From: Solirubrobacterales bacterium
GTDB taxonomy: Bacteria > Actinomycetota > Thermoleophilia > Solirubrobacterales > Solirubrobacteraceae
Reading direction: 5' to 3'
Assembly (NCBI GenBank): GCA_016215085.1
Contig: JACRMD010000174.1
Span: forward strand, 1-17,005
Length of the DNA stretch: 17,005 nt
Shown here one piece after another: positions 1 to 7,727 of this stretch. Position numbers and translations under genes: made by a program. Within the stretch, counting starts at the first letter, position 1. Every line of letters begins with the position of its first letter. The notes below the pieces were generated by a model. The model saw nothing but the letters and a program-made list of their open reading frames with translations, was not told the DNA's origin and ran no database searches.

Positions 1-903
1 ACGACCGAGCGCGGCGACCGGCCGCTCGTGCTGCTGGCCGGCCACCTCGACACCGTCCCGGCGCAGGGGAACCTGCCCGGCTCGCGCGAGGACGGCCACG
101 TCGTCGGCCTCGGCGCGGCGGACATGAAGGCGGCGCTGGGCGTCATGGTCGAGCTCGCGCTCCACCCGCCGGACGGCGCGACCGCCGACCTCGGGTTCGT
201 CTTCTTCGGCCGCGAGGAGCTGCCGTTCTTCGACAGCGCGCTCACCCCGCTGCTGGAGCGCGAGCCCGGCCTGCGCACCGCCGACCTCGTGATCGTCATG
301 GAGCCGACGGCCAACGAGCTGCACGCGGGCTGCGTCGGCAACATCAACGCCACCTGGACCTTCCGCGGCACCGCCGGCCACTCCGCGCGGCCGTGGCTGG
401 CCGACAACGCCATCCACCGCGCCGGCCGCGGCCTCGCGGCGATCGGCGAGCTCGAGCCGGTCGAGCACGAGTTCAGCGGCCTGACGTTCCGCGAGGTCGT
501 CTCGGTGGTGACCGTGCACGGCGGCATCGCGCGCAACGTCGTCCCCGACACCTGCGTCGCGGAGGTCAACATGCGCTACGCGCCCGGCACCGGCGCCGCC
601 GAGGCCGAGGCGCGGTTGCACGAGCTGTGCGACCCGTTCGGCGAGCTGGTCGTCGACGCCAACGCCCCCTCGGGCGCGGTGCCCGACGGCAACCCGCTGG
701 TGGACCGGCTGGTCGAGCAGGGCGGGCTGACCGTCGCGCCCAAGCAGGCCTGGACGCCGGTGGCCGAGTTCGCGCTCGCCGGCGTCGACGCCGTGAACTT
801 CGGGCCCGGGGACCCGCGGTACGCCCACCGCCGCGACGAGCGCGTGGCGGTCGACGCCCTGGTCCGCAGCCACGAGGTCCTGGAGCGCTTCCTGTGCGCG
901 TGA
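1..903 (+). CDS. dapE: Succinyl-diaminopimelate desuccinylase DapE (5' end outside window)
   Basis: This M20-family zinc peptidase hydrolyses N-succinyl-LL-2,6-diaminopimelate to LL-DAP and succinate in the cytoplasm, the step before DapF. The frame is open from base 1 and the start codon lies upstream; 300 residues are visible and about 50 N-terminal residues are probably missing relative to actinobacterial DapE. Metal-site motifs are in order: GHLDTVP (His and Asp, near base 43), GAADMK (bridging Asp, near 115), REELP (catalytic Glu-Glu pair, near 211), EPT (near 301), and the late YAHRRDE (His, near 823). GHSARP near base 380 is the dimerisation-domain histidine motif. The TGA stop overlaps the GTG start of dapC by 4 nt (GTGA), so the two are probably translationally coupled. 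Family assignment is firm. DapE rather than another M20 deacylase is supported by the adjacent dapC and dapD. Confidence 0.9.
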   Translation, partial: TTERGDRPLVLLAGHLDTVPAQGNLPGSREDGHVVGLGAADMKAALGVMVELALHPPDGATADLGFVFFGREELPFFDSALTPLLEREPGLRTADLVIVMEPTANELHAGCVGNINATWTFRGTAGHSARPWLADNAIHRAGRGLAAIGELEPVEHEFSGLTFREVVSVVTVHGGIARNVVPDTCVAEVNMRYAPGTGAAEAEARLHELCDPFGELVVDANAPSGAVPDGNPLVDRLVEQGGLTVAPKQAWTPVAEFALAGVDAVNFGPGDPRYAHRRDERVAVDALVRSHEVLERFLCA

Positions 904-2021
904 ACCCCGTGCTCAGCGGCCTGGGCACCTACCCCTTCGTCCGCCTCGACGAGGCCAAGCGCGACGCGACGGCGCGCGGCATCGACCTCATCGACTTCGG
1001 CATCGGCGAGCCGCGCGAGGAGACGCCGGCCTTCATCCGCCAGGCGCTGGCGGCCTCGCTCGAGCCGCTGTCGACCTACCCGAAGGCCGAGGGCCTGCCC
1101 GAGCTGCGGCGCGCGATCGCGGCGTGGGCGCAGCGCCGCTTCGGCGCCGAGCTGGACCCCGACACCGAGGTCGTGCCGACGCTCGGCTCCAAGGAGGCGG
1201 TCTTCCACCTCGCGCAGGTGGCCGGCGGCGAGGCCGTCGCCGTCACGACGCCCGGTTACCCGGTGCCCGACCGCGGCGCGCGCTTCGCCGGCCGCGAGGT
1301 CGTCGAGCTCGAGCTGACCGCCGCCAACGGGCTCGTCCCCGACCTCGGCGCGCTGGACCCGGCGCTGCTGGACCGCCTCGGGATCCTGTGGCTCAACTAC
1401 CCCAACAACCCGACCGGGGCCACCATCGCGCTCGCGCAGCTCGAGCAGGCGGCCGCGCTGGCGCGCCGGCACGACTTCCTGCTGGCCTGCGACGAGGCCT
1501 ACAGCGAGCTGTGGTTCGCCGGCGACGCCCCCGCGTCGGGCCTGCAGCTGGCCGACCGCACCAACGTGGTGGTGTTGAACACGCTGTCCAAGCGCTCGTC
1601 GATGCCCGGCTACCGCAGCGGCTTCGTCGCGGGCGACCCGCAGGCCATCGCGCTGCTGAAGAAGTACCGGCCGAACGTCGGCGTCGCGCCGCAGGAGTTC
1701 GTCCAGCGCGCGTCGGTCGCCGCCTGGGGCGACGAGGCGCACGTCGAGGAGGTCCGCGAGCGCTACCGGGCCAAGCGCGACGTCCTGCTCCCCGCGCTGG
1801 AGGCCGCCGGGTTCACCCTGGCGGGCGGCCCGGCGACGTTCTTCCTCTGGATGGCCGCGCCCGCCGGCGAGGACGACGAGGCCTGCGCGCTGCGGCTGCT
1901 CGACCGCGGCGTGGTGTGCGCCCCGGGTTCGTACTTCGGCACCGGCGGCGCCGGCCACGTGCGCTTCGCGCTCGTCCCGCCCGTGGAGCGCTGCGCCGAG
2001 GCGGCCGCCCGCCTGTCCTAG
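900..2021 (+). CDS. dapC: N-succinyldiaminopimelate aminotransferase DapC
   Basis: This class I/II PLP-dependent aminotransferase (373 aa) is predicted to convert N-succinyl-2-amino-6-ketopimelate to N-succinyl-LL-DAP with glutamate as donor. Visible fold-type I hallmarks are TPGYP at about 117-121, NYPNNPTG at 166-173 (PLP-binding Asn), CDEAYSE at 197-203 (Asp to the pyridine nitrogen), LSKRS with the Schiff-base Lys at 231, and HVRFALV with the carboxylate-binding Arg at 355. The start is the GTG at 900, in a GTGA overlap with the dapE stop; the open frame continues far upstream only because stops are scarce at this GC content. The stop TAG lies in a CTAG shared with the convergent dapD. 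Without context this could be called a generic aspartate/LL-DAP-type aminotransferase; coupling to dapE supports DapC. Confidence 0.88.
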   Translation: MNPVLSGLGTYPFVRLDEAKRDATARGIDLIDFGIGEPREETPAFIRQALAASLEPLSTYPKAEGLPELRRAIAAWAQRRFGAELDPDTEVVPTLGSKEAVFHLAQVAGGEAVAVTTPGYPVPDRGARFAGREVVELELTAANGLVPDLGALDPALLDRLGILWLNYPNNPTGATIALAQLEQAAALARRHDFLLACDEAYSELWFAGDAPASGLQLADRTNVVVLNTLSKRSSMPGYRSGFVAGDPQAIALLKKYRPNVGVAPQEFVQRASVAAWGDEAHVEEVRERYRAKRDVLLPALEAAGFTLAGGPATFFLWMAAPAGEDDEACALRLLDRGVVCAPGSYFGTGGAGHVRFALVPPVERCAEAAARLS

Positions 2022-3001
2022 TTGGCGTGCAGCACGGCGTTCAGGCCGCCCCACGTGCCGGTGCGCGGCAGGACCTCGACGGCGCCGGACTCCGAGTTGC
2101 GGCGGAAGAGCAGCCCGCTGGCTCCGCTGAGCTCGCGCGCCTTGACGACCTCGCCGTCGGGCGTCGTCACGCGCGTCCCCGCGGTCACGTACAGGCCCGC
2201 CTCGACCACGCAGTCGTCGCCCAGCGCGATGCCCAGGCCGCTCTCGGCGCCGAGGAGGCAGCGCTCGCCGATGCGCACGCGCTCGCTGCCGCCGCCCGAC
2301 AGCGTCCCCATCGTCGACGCGCCGCCGCCGATGTCGCTGCCGTCGCCGACCACGACGCCCTGGCTGATGCGGCCCTCGACCATCGAGTGGCCGAGCGTGC
2401 CCGCGTTGAAGTTCACGAACCCCTCGTGCATGACGGTCGTGCCCTCGGCCAGGTGCGCGCCGAGCCGGACGCGGTCGGCGTCGGCGACGCGCACGCCGGG
2501 CGGCACCACGTAGTCGGTCATCCGCGGGAACTTGTCCACCGACGTGACCGCCAGCGGCCGGTCCAGCGCGCGGGCGCGGAGGCGGACCTGGTCGAGCACG
2601 GCCGGGTCCACGGGGCCGCGGTTCGTCCATGCGTTGTTGGGCAGGACGCCGAACAGCCCGTCCAGGTTGATGGTGTTGGGCGCCACGACGCGGTGGCTGA
2701 GCAGGTGCAGGCGCAGGTAGGCGTCGTGGACGTCGGCCGGCGGCGCCTGCAGGTCCTCGATGACGGTGACGACGGGGACGAGGCGCACGCCGCGCAGCTC
2801 GTCGCGGCCGGCTGCCCCGGCCAGCGCGCCGCCGCCCAGCTCGGTGGCCTCGGCGTGGCGCAGGTGGCGGGTGCCGGCGGGCTGATGGCCGGTGCCCAGC
2901 TCGGGCCGCAGGTAGAGGGTGTCCAGGACGCGGCCGTCGGGCTCGGTCAGCGTGGCGAGGCCGACCGCCCGGGCCCCGCCCGTCACGGGCTGCTCAGTCA
3001 T
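2018..3001 (-). CDS. dapD: Tetrahydrodipicolinate N-succinyltransferase DapD (actinobacterial type)
   Basis: DapD transfers succinyl from succinyl-CoA to tetrahydrodipicolinate, the committing step of the succinylase branch; it works as a cytoplasmic trimer. The 327-aa product is of the longer mycobacterial/actinobacterial class, with signature blocks PNNAWTNRGP, DKFPRMTDYV, VRLGAHLAEGTTVMHEGFVN and GTLGHSMVEGRIS in its middle. These lead into the left-handed beta-helix hexapeptide repeats (SDIGGGASTMG, CLLGAESGLG, CVVEAGLYV). The ATG at 3001 is supported by the family start and by a TAGGGT -10 element 8 nt upstream. It runs convergent to dapE-dapC and ends in a 4-nt CTAG overlap with dapC, so the genes of one pathway lie on opposite strands here. 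Identification is firm. Confidence 0.93.
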   Translation of the reverse strand: MTEQPVTGGARAVGLATLTEPDGRVLDTLYLRPELGTGHQPAGTRHLRHAEATELGGGALAGAAGRDELRGVRLVPVVTVIEDLQAPPADVHDAYLRLHLLSHRVVAPNTINLDGLFGVLPNNAWTNRGPVDPAVLDQVRLRARALDRPLAVTSVDKFPRMTDYVVPPGVRVADADRVRLGAHLAEGTTVMHEGFVNFNAGTLGHSMVEGRISQGVVVGDGSDIGGGASTMGTLSGGGSERVRIGERCLLGAESGLGIALGDDCVVEAGLYVTAGTRVTTPDGEVVKARELSGASGLLFRRNSESGAVEVLPRTGTWGGLNAVLHAN

Positions 3002-3009
3002 CTCCCGGC

Positions 3010-3015
3010 ACCCTA
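3010..3015 (-). promoter_or_regulatory. Putative -10 element of dapD (TAGGGT)
   Basis: On the minus strand TAGGGT, inside CTAGGGT, ends 8 nt before the dapD ATG. It matches the actinobacterial TANNNT -10 consensus and would give a leaderless or nearly leaderless mRNA. The same heptamer CTAGGGT precedes the gene at 10786. Confidence 0.5.
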
Positions 3016-3107
3016 GCCGTGCGCTGCGTCACACGGCGGGAAGGACCGCGGCCGGCAGGCGTCCTCCTCACCGAACCCTCGTCGAGACCACCCAGGAGGC
3101 TCGCACC

Positions 3108-4743
3108 ATGTCACCGTTCCGCAAGCGCGCGGCGCTCGCCGTCGCGCTCACGACCTTCGGCGCCGCCGCCGTCATCCCCGGCAGCGCCCTCGCCGCCGTC
3201 GACGCGCAGGTCAGCGGGGACACGCTGACCGTCACGTCCGACGACGCGGCCGACGCGATCACGCTCACGGCCGTCGGCGGCAAGCTCACCGTCAACGGCG
3301 CCTCCACGAGCCTGCCCGCCGACGACAACGCCAAGATCGTCGTCAACGCCGGCGGCGGCGACGACACCGTGACCGTCACCCTGGCCGCCGCCGAGTACGG
3401 GCAACTGACCGTCAACGGCGGCGCCGGCGACGACCTGCTGACCGGCGGCCCCGACGCCGACGCGCTGCGCGGCGACGACGGCGACGACCGCGTCGTCGGC
3501 GCCAAGGGCAACGACGACATGGAGGGCGGCGCGGGCAACGACGTCCTCGTCTGGAACAACGGCGACAACAGCGACACGATGGACGGCGACGCGGGCGCCG
3601 ACGAGGTCGAGGTCAACGGCGCCGCCACGGCCGGCGACCAGTTCACGATCGTCCCCAACAACGGGCGCGTGAAGTTCGACCGCACCAACCTGGTCCCGTT
3701 CACGCTCGACGTCAGCACCGAGCGCATGACCGTCAACGGGCTCGGCGGCGACGACCAGGTCACCGGCGCGCCCGGCCTCAGCCCGTTCGCCCTGACCGTC
3801 AACGGCGGCACCGGCGCCGACACCATCACCGGCGGCGACGCCGGCGACGTCCTCAACGGCGGCGACGACAACGACGTCCTCGACGGCGCCGGCGGCACCG
3901 ACCGCGTGTCCGGCGACCGCGGCAACGACACGATGCGCGGCGGCGACGGCGACGACGCGCTGGTCTGGAACAACGGCGACAACAACGACGTCATCGACGG
4001 GGACGCCGGGCTGGACCGCGTCGAGGTCAACGGCGCGCCCGCGGGCGACGTCTTCACCGTCGCGCCCAACGCCGGCCGCGTGAAGTTCGACCGCACCAAC
4101 CTGGTGCCCTTCACGCTGGACACCAACGCTGAGGCGCTGCAGGTCAACGGCAGCGCCGGCGACGACCAGCTCACCGTCGCGCCGGGCGTGGCGCCGCTGC
4201 AGGCGATCAGCGCCGACGGCGGCGCGGGCAACGACCCGCTCCAGCGCGCCGAGGGCTCGGACAGCTTCTTCGGCGGCTCGGGCGACGACGTGCTGTCCAG
4301 CGCCGGCGGCTTCGACGTCATGGACGGCCAGGCCGGCAACGACACGATCACCACGCGCGACGACGGGGCCGACCTCGTCCGCGGCGGCGACGGCGCCGAC
4401 AAGGCGACGGTCGACCGGCTCGACGTGGTCGACGGCATCGAGGCCCTCGACGTGCCGGCAGCGCCGCCCGCGGCCGACACGAAGGCGCTCGCCGCGCGGA
4501 TCGCCACCTCGCGGGCGACCGTGCGTCGGCGGCCAGCGGATCGCCGCGATCCTCGGCACCAAGTCGGTGTCCCTGAAGGCCGGGCAGCGTCGCACGGTGA
4601 CCGTGAAGGTCCCGAAGAACCTGCGCAGGCTGGCCCGCACGAGCACGTTCCGTGTGCGGGCGTCGGTGGTCAGCACGGATGCGGCCGGCAACGTCGCGAC
4701 CTCGTCGCGGCGGATCACGCTGGCGCTGCCGAAGGCGCGCTAG
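3108..4743 (+). CDS. Secreted RTX-like calcium-binding-repeat protein, frameshifted near C-terminus
   Basis: The start ATG at 3108 has a strong SD (AGGAGG, 3094-3099) 8 nt upstream. Residues 1-29 form a Sec signal peptide: FRKR charges, hydrophobic core, and ALA-A cleavage site at about 29/30. The body is rich in glycine-aspartate nonapeptide-like repeats (GGAGDDLLTGG, GGDGDDALVW, GGAGNDVLVW) typical of hemolysin-type calcium-binding beta-rolls. A block of about 137 aa occurs twice, with WNNGDN at about 149 and 287 and VKFDRTNLVPFTLD in both copies. Near 4521-4530 the frame shifts: downstream the +1 frame encodes a typical C-terminal module (LKAGQRRTVTV, TDAAGNVATSS) ending with the TAG at 4741. 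Without the shift, the start frame runs open to 6377 antisense to dapF and miaA. The reconstructed product is about 544 aa. Specific function is unknown. The TAG is shared with the convergent dapF (CTAG). Confidence 0.75.
3552..4128 (+). repeat. Internal duplication of about 411-414 bp in the RTX-like gene (core of both copies)
   Basis: CTGGAACAACGGCGACAACA begins at 3551 and its near-identical copy at 3965. GTGAAGTTCGACCGCACCAA begins at 3669 and again at 4080. The offsets are 414 and 411 bp, differing by one codon (GAATAGD against GAPAGD). The repeat unit is about 137 residues, much larger than the nonapeptide repeats, and indicates an ancestral tandem duplication. Confidence 0.8.
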
Positions 4744-5618
4744 GACGGCGCGCCGTCGTCCTCGGCCCCGAGCTCACGGACGAGCTCGGGGCTGAGCTCG
4801 CCGGCGAAGACCGGCACCGCCCACCCGGTCAGGGTGAAGTGCAGGCTCTCGTCGACGTCGACGACGAGCTCGCCGCCGTCGAGCAGGACGCGCACCGGCG
4901 CGTCGCCGCCGCGCAGCACGTGGGCGATCGCCGCCCCGCACGCGCCGGTCCCCGACGCGCTCGTCTCCCCCACGCCGCGCTCGAAGATCCGGGCGCGGAT
5001 CGTCGTCTCGTCGACCTCCGCGTAGAACGACGTGTTGGTCCGGTTGGGGAACGCCGGGTGGCGCTCGATCGCCGGCCCGATCACCCGCAGGTCCAGCGCC
5101 TCGACCTCGGCCACCGAGTGCACGTGGATGGCGCACTGCGGGTTGCCGACCTGCACGTGCTGGATCCCCCACATGCGGCCCGCGGCGTCGAGCTCGGTGC
5201 GGCCGTCGGCCGGCCCGCCGGGGAAGTCCTCGGACTGCAGCCGCGCCCGGCCCATGTCCAGCGCGCACGTGCGGTCGTCGAGGATCGTCGGGCGGATCTC
5301 GCCCGCCATGGTCTGGATCGAGAACTGCCGCTGGTCGGTCCATCCCGCGCGGCGCAGGTAGAGGACCGCCTCGCGCGCCCCGTTGCCCGACAGCTCGGCC
5401 TCCGAGCCGTCGGGGTTGAAGATCCGCAGCCGCGCGACGAACCCCTCCTCGTCGGGCGGGCTCAGCTCCAGGACGCCATCGGACCCGACGCCGGTGTGGA
5501 CGTCGCACAGCCGCCGCACCCGCCCGGGCGTCAGCGCGAACGGCAGCGCGTCGCGCTCCACCACGAGGTAGTCGTTGCCCAGGGCCTGCCACTTCTCGAA
5601 GCGCACGACGCAGATCAC
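4740..5618 (-). CDS. dapF: Diaminopimelate epimerase-family protein DapF with Ser/Ser active site
   Basis: DapF normally interconverts LL-DAP and meso-DAP using two cysteines as acid/base pair. The 292-aa product is clearly in the family: WQALGNDYLVVE near the N-terminus, VGSDGVLEL, FNPDGSEAEL at 67-76, GNPQ, RTNTSF, and FERGVGET near 212-219. However, the first catalytic Cys (family CGNGxR) is Ser77 in LSGNGAR, codon TCG at 5388-5390, and the second (family ACGSGA) is Ser222 in ASGTGAC, codon TCG at 4953-4955. The usual His in GNPH is Gln. The start is the GTG at 5618, overlapping the miaA stop by 4 nt (GTGA); a GTG at 5606, giving MRFEKWQALGND, is also plausible. The TAG stop is shared with the convergent RTX-like gene. 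Context supports DAP epimerase; the residues leave catalysis open. Confidence 0.85.
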   Translation of the reverse strand: MICVVRFEKWQALGNDYLVVERDALPFALTPGRVRRLCDVHTGVGSDGVLELSPPDEEGFVARLRIFNPDGSEAELSGNGAREAVLYLRRAGWTDQRQFSIQTMAGEIRPTILDDRTCALDMGRARLQSEDFPGGPADGRTELDAAGRMWGIQHVQVGNPQCAIHVHSVAEVEALDLRVIGPAIERHPAFPNRTNTSFYAEVDETTIRARIFERGVGETSASGTGACGAAIAHVLRGGDAPVRVLLDGGELVVDVDESLHFTLTGWAVPVFAGELSPELVRELGAEDDGAPS

Positions 5619-6505
5619 ACCACGTCGCGCGCCACGTCGCCCGCCCCGCGGCCGGTGACGTCGAGCACCTCGCAGCCGGGCAGCTTGCGCAGCCACGTCA
5701 GCTGGCGCTTGGCGTACTGGCGCGTGCGCCGCTTCATCGCCTCGACGTCCCCGCGCAGCAGCTCGTCGAACCCGAGCGCCTTGCGGGCGGTCGGTGAGGC
5801 TCCGGCGGCGTGGGCGCGGCGGACCTCGTCGATCGCGCCGGCGGCGACCATCGCGTCCACGCGGGCCTCGATGCGGCGGTACAGGGCCTCGCGCTCCATC
5901 ACCAGCGCCAGCAGCCGCGTCGGGTGGCGGGTCTCGCTGGTCCAGAGGCGGTTCTCCTCCGGCGGCGCGTCGTCCAGCGCGCCGAGCTCGTGGAGCTCGA
6001 GCGCGCGCACCACCCGGTGGCGGTCGCGCGGGTCGATCGACGCCGCGATCGCCGGGGCGACCGCGGCCAGGCGGGCGTGGGTGCGCTCCAGGCCCTCCTG
6101 CTCGAGCACGCGCATCCAGCGCTCGCGGACCTCCGGCGGCGGCGCGGGCTTGAGGTCGAGCGTGGCCAGCGCGGCGCGCAGGTACAGGCCCGTGCCGCCG
6201 ACGACGATCGGCGTGGCGCCCTCGGCCAGCAGCCCGTCGATCTCCCGGTGGGCGTGCGCCGCGTACTCGCCGACGCTGAACGTGCGGTCCACCGGCAGGA
6301 AGCTCACGAGGCGGTGCTCGAGCGTCTCCTGCTCGTGCGCCGCGGCCACGCCGGTGAGGACCTCGAGGCCCTCGTAGACCTGCAGGGCGTCGGCGGACAC
6401 GGCGACAGGGCGCTCGCCTCGGGCGCGCAGCCGCGCGGCCAGGGCGATCGCCACCTCGGTCTTGCCGACGCCCGTCGGGCCGAACAGCGCGAACACGGAC
6501 GCCAC
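5615..6505 (-). CDS. miaA: tRNA dimethylallyltransferase MiaA
   Basis: MiaA adds the dimethylallyl group from DMAPP to N6 of A37 in tRNAs that read UNN codons, giving i6A37, the substrate of MiaB encoded in this window. The 296-aa product has the P-loop GPTGVGKT at 9-16, SADALQVYEGLEVLTG (the usual SADSMQVYRGMDIGT region), VGGTGLYL in the middle, RDRHRVVRALEL and the C-terminal QYAKRQLTWLRK. Length is normal for the family. The start is the GTG at 6505 (MASVFALFGPTG); the frame is open further upstream but without family similarity. TACCAT, 6 nt before the GTG, suggests a leaderless transcript divergent from the FIST gene. The TGA stop overlaps the dapF start by 4 nt, forming a miaA-dapF operon. 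Confidence 0.93.
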   Translation of the reverse strand: MASVFALFGPTGVGKTEVAIALAARLRARGERPVAVSADALQVYEGLEVLTGVAAAHEQETLEHRLVSFLPVDRTFSVGEYAAHAHREIDGLLAEGATPIVVGGTGLYLRAALATLDLKPAPPPEVRERWMRVLEQEGLERTHARLAAVAPAIAASIDPRDRHRVVRALELHELGALDDAPPEENRLWTSETRHPTRLLALVMEREALYRRIEARVDAMVAAGAIDEVRRAHAAGASPTARKALGFDELLRGDVEAMKRRTRQYAKRQLTWLRKLPGCEVLDVTGRGAGDVARDVV

Positions 6506-6511
6506 GGCCCC

Positions 6512-6517
6512 ATGGTA
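6512..6517 (-). promoter_or_regulatory. Putative -10 element of miaA (TACCAT)
   Basis: On the minus strand TACCAT ends 6 nt before the miaA GTG at 6505, matching TANNNT with leaderless spacing. The divergent start codons are only 43 nt apart, so this promoter and the FIST promoter are adjacent. Confidence 0.4.
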
Positions 6518-6534
6518 GGAGGCTCGCGCCAGGG

Positions 6535-6540
6535 TACGGT
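6535..6540 (+). promoter_or_regulatory. Putative -10 element of the FIST gene (TACGGT)
   Basis: TACGGT ends 8 nt before the ATG at 6549. The GGAGG at 6541-6545 lies only 3 nt from the ATG, too close for an efficient Shine-Dalgarno, which favours a short-leader or leaderless reading. Confidence 0.4.
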
Positions 6541-6548
6541 GGAGGCAG

Positions 6549-7727
6549 ATGCGCATCGGCGCCGGACTCTCCCAGCAGCCCGACCCCCGCCTCGGCGGCA
6601 TCGAGGCCGCCCAGGTCGCGCACGCCGCGCTGGGCGCCGAGCGGGCCGACCTCGCGTTCGTCTTCGCCGCCGGCGCGCACCTCGCGGCCCCCGAGGCGAC
6701 CCTGGAGGGCGTCACCGAGTCCCTGGCGCCCGGCGCCGTCGCGGGCTGCGCGGCGGGCGGGGTGCTCGCCGGCGGCCACGAGGTCGAGGACGGCACCGCC
6801 GTCGCGGTGTGGGCCGCCTCCTTCGACGACGGCGCCGGCGCGACCGTCCACCACGTGCCGGTCGAGCAGGTCCTCGACGACCCGTCGATGGAGGTCCCGC
6901 AGGTCGCCGTCGAGCTGCCGGACGTCGAGGGCGCGTCGGGCATCGTCCTGCTGGCCGACCCGACGTCGTTCCCGGCCGAGGGTGCGCTAGTCGAGCTGGC
7001 GAGCCGGGTGCCCGGCGTGCCGATCATGGGCGCGCTGGCCAGCGCCCGCGGCGCCGACGGCGAGGTGGCGCTGTTCGCGGGCGACCGCGTCGTCGAGGGC
7101 GGCGCGGTGCTCGTCGCCTTCGAGGGCGTCGAGCTGCTCCCCGCCGTCTCGCAAGGCGCCGCGCCGGTCGGGCCCGAGCTGACGGTCACCGATGCGGAGG
7201 GCCCGCTGATCCGCGAGCTGGCGGGCGTGCCCGCGCTCGACAAGCTGCGCGAGGTGCTCGACGCGCTGAGCCCGGCCGAGCAGCTGCGCCTCGCCGACGG
7301 GATGCTCCTCGGGCTCGTCGTCCAGCAGGGCAAGCCCGACTACCAGCCCGGCGACTTCCTCGTGCGCACGCTGCTGGGCGCCGACCCCGACACGGGCGCG
7401 ATCGCCGTCGGCGCGATGGTCGAGCCCGGCCAGGTCGTCCGACTGCACGCCCGCGACGCGCGCACCGCCGACGAGGACCTGCGCGCCGTGCTCGAGCTGC
7501 ACCGCGAGGCGCTGGGCGGCCGCACGCCGGCCGGCGCGCTGCTGTTCTCCTGCAACGGCCGCGGCGCCGACCGCTTCGGCCTGCCCGACCACGACGCGCG
7601 AGCCGTCGACGACGCGTTCGGGGGCGCGCCGGCGGCCGGCTTCTTCGCCGCGGGCGAGATCGGGCCGGTGGCCGGGCAGCCCTTCCTCCACGCGTTCACG
7701 GCCACCGTGGCAGTGTTCGCGCCATGA
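6549..7727 (+). CDS. FIST N- and C-domain sensory protein
   Basis: FIST proteins are thought to be small-ligand (possibly amino-acid) sensing modules, often found alone or with signalling output domains. The 392-aa product starts MRIGAGLSQQPD. Its N-terminal part, to about residue 200, fits FIST_N: AAHAALG, GCAAGGVLAGG and a VPIMGALAS segment. The C-terminal part fits FIST_C and ends in the recognisable block LLFSCNGRGADRFG followed by GFFAAGEIGPV and FLHAFTATVAVF. There is no transmembrane segment, signal peptide or fused kinase/cyclase domain, so it is probably a stand-alone cytoplasmic sensor. Its TGA overlaps the ATG of the following dehydrogenase (ATGA, 7724-7727), predicting coupled translation. 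The ligand is not deducible from sequence. Confidence 0.85.
   Translation: MRIGAGLSQQPDPRLGGIEAAQVAHAALGAERADLAFVFAAGAHLAAPEATLEGVTESLAPGAVAGCAAGGVLAGGHEVEDGTAVAVWAASFDDGAGATVHHVPVEQVLDDPSMEVPQVAVELPDVEGASGIVLLADPTSFPAEGALVELASRVPGVPIMGALASARGADGEVALFAGDRVVEGGAVLVAFEGVELLPAVSQGAAPVGPELTVTDAEGPLIRELAGVPALDKLREVLDALSPAEQLRLADGMLLGLVVQQGKPDYQPGDFLVRTLLGADPDTGAIAVGAMVEPGQVVRLHARDARTADEDLRAVLELHREALGGRTPAGALLFSCNGRGADRFGLPDHDARAVDDAFGGAPAAGFFAAGEIGPVAGQPFLHAFTATVAVFAP

Noticed and set aside
576..2630. Long antisense open frames over dapE, dapC and dapD
   Set aside because: Arg/Ala/Gly-rich low-complexity translations with no motifs, opposite genes with clear catalytic residues.
3400..4450. Repeats resembling a tandem-repeat or CRISPR-like array
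   Set aside because: The periodicity encodes in-frame Gly-Asp repeats of a protein; there are no constant repeats with unique spacers.
2919..6377. Very long plus-strand open frame of 1152 codons
   Set aside because: Only the part from 3108 to about 4521 resembles a protein; the remainder is antisense to dapF and miaA and stays open because stops are rare at high GC.
4740..6854. Minus-strand open frame suggesting a 704-aa fusion ending in DapF
   Set aside because: The upstream part is an out-of-frame reading of miaA, low-complexity Arg/Gly/Ala; the GTGA overlap gives a normal DapF start.
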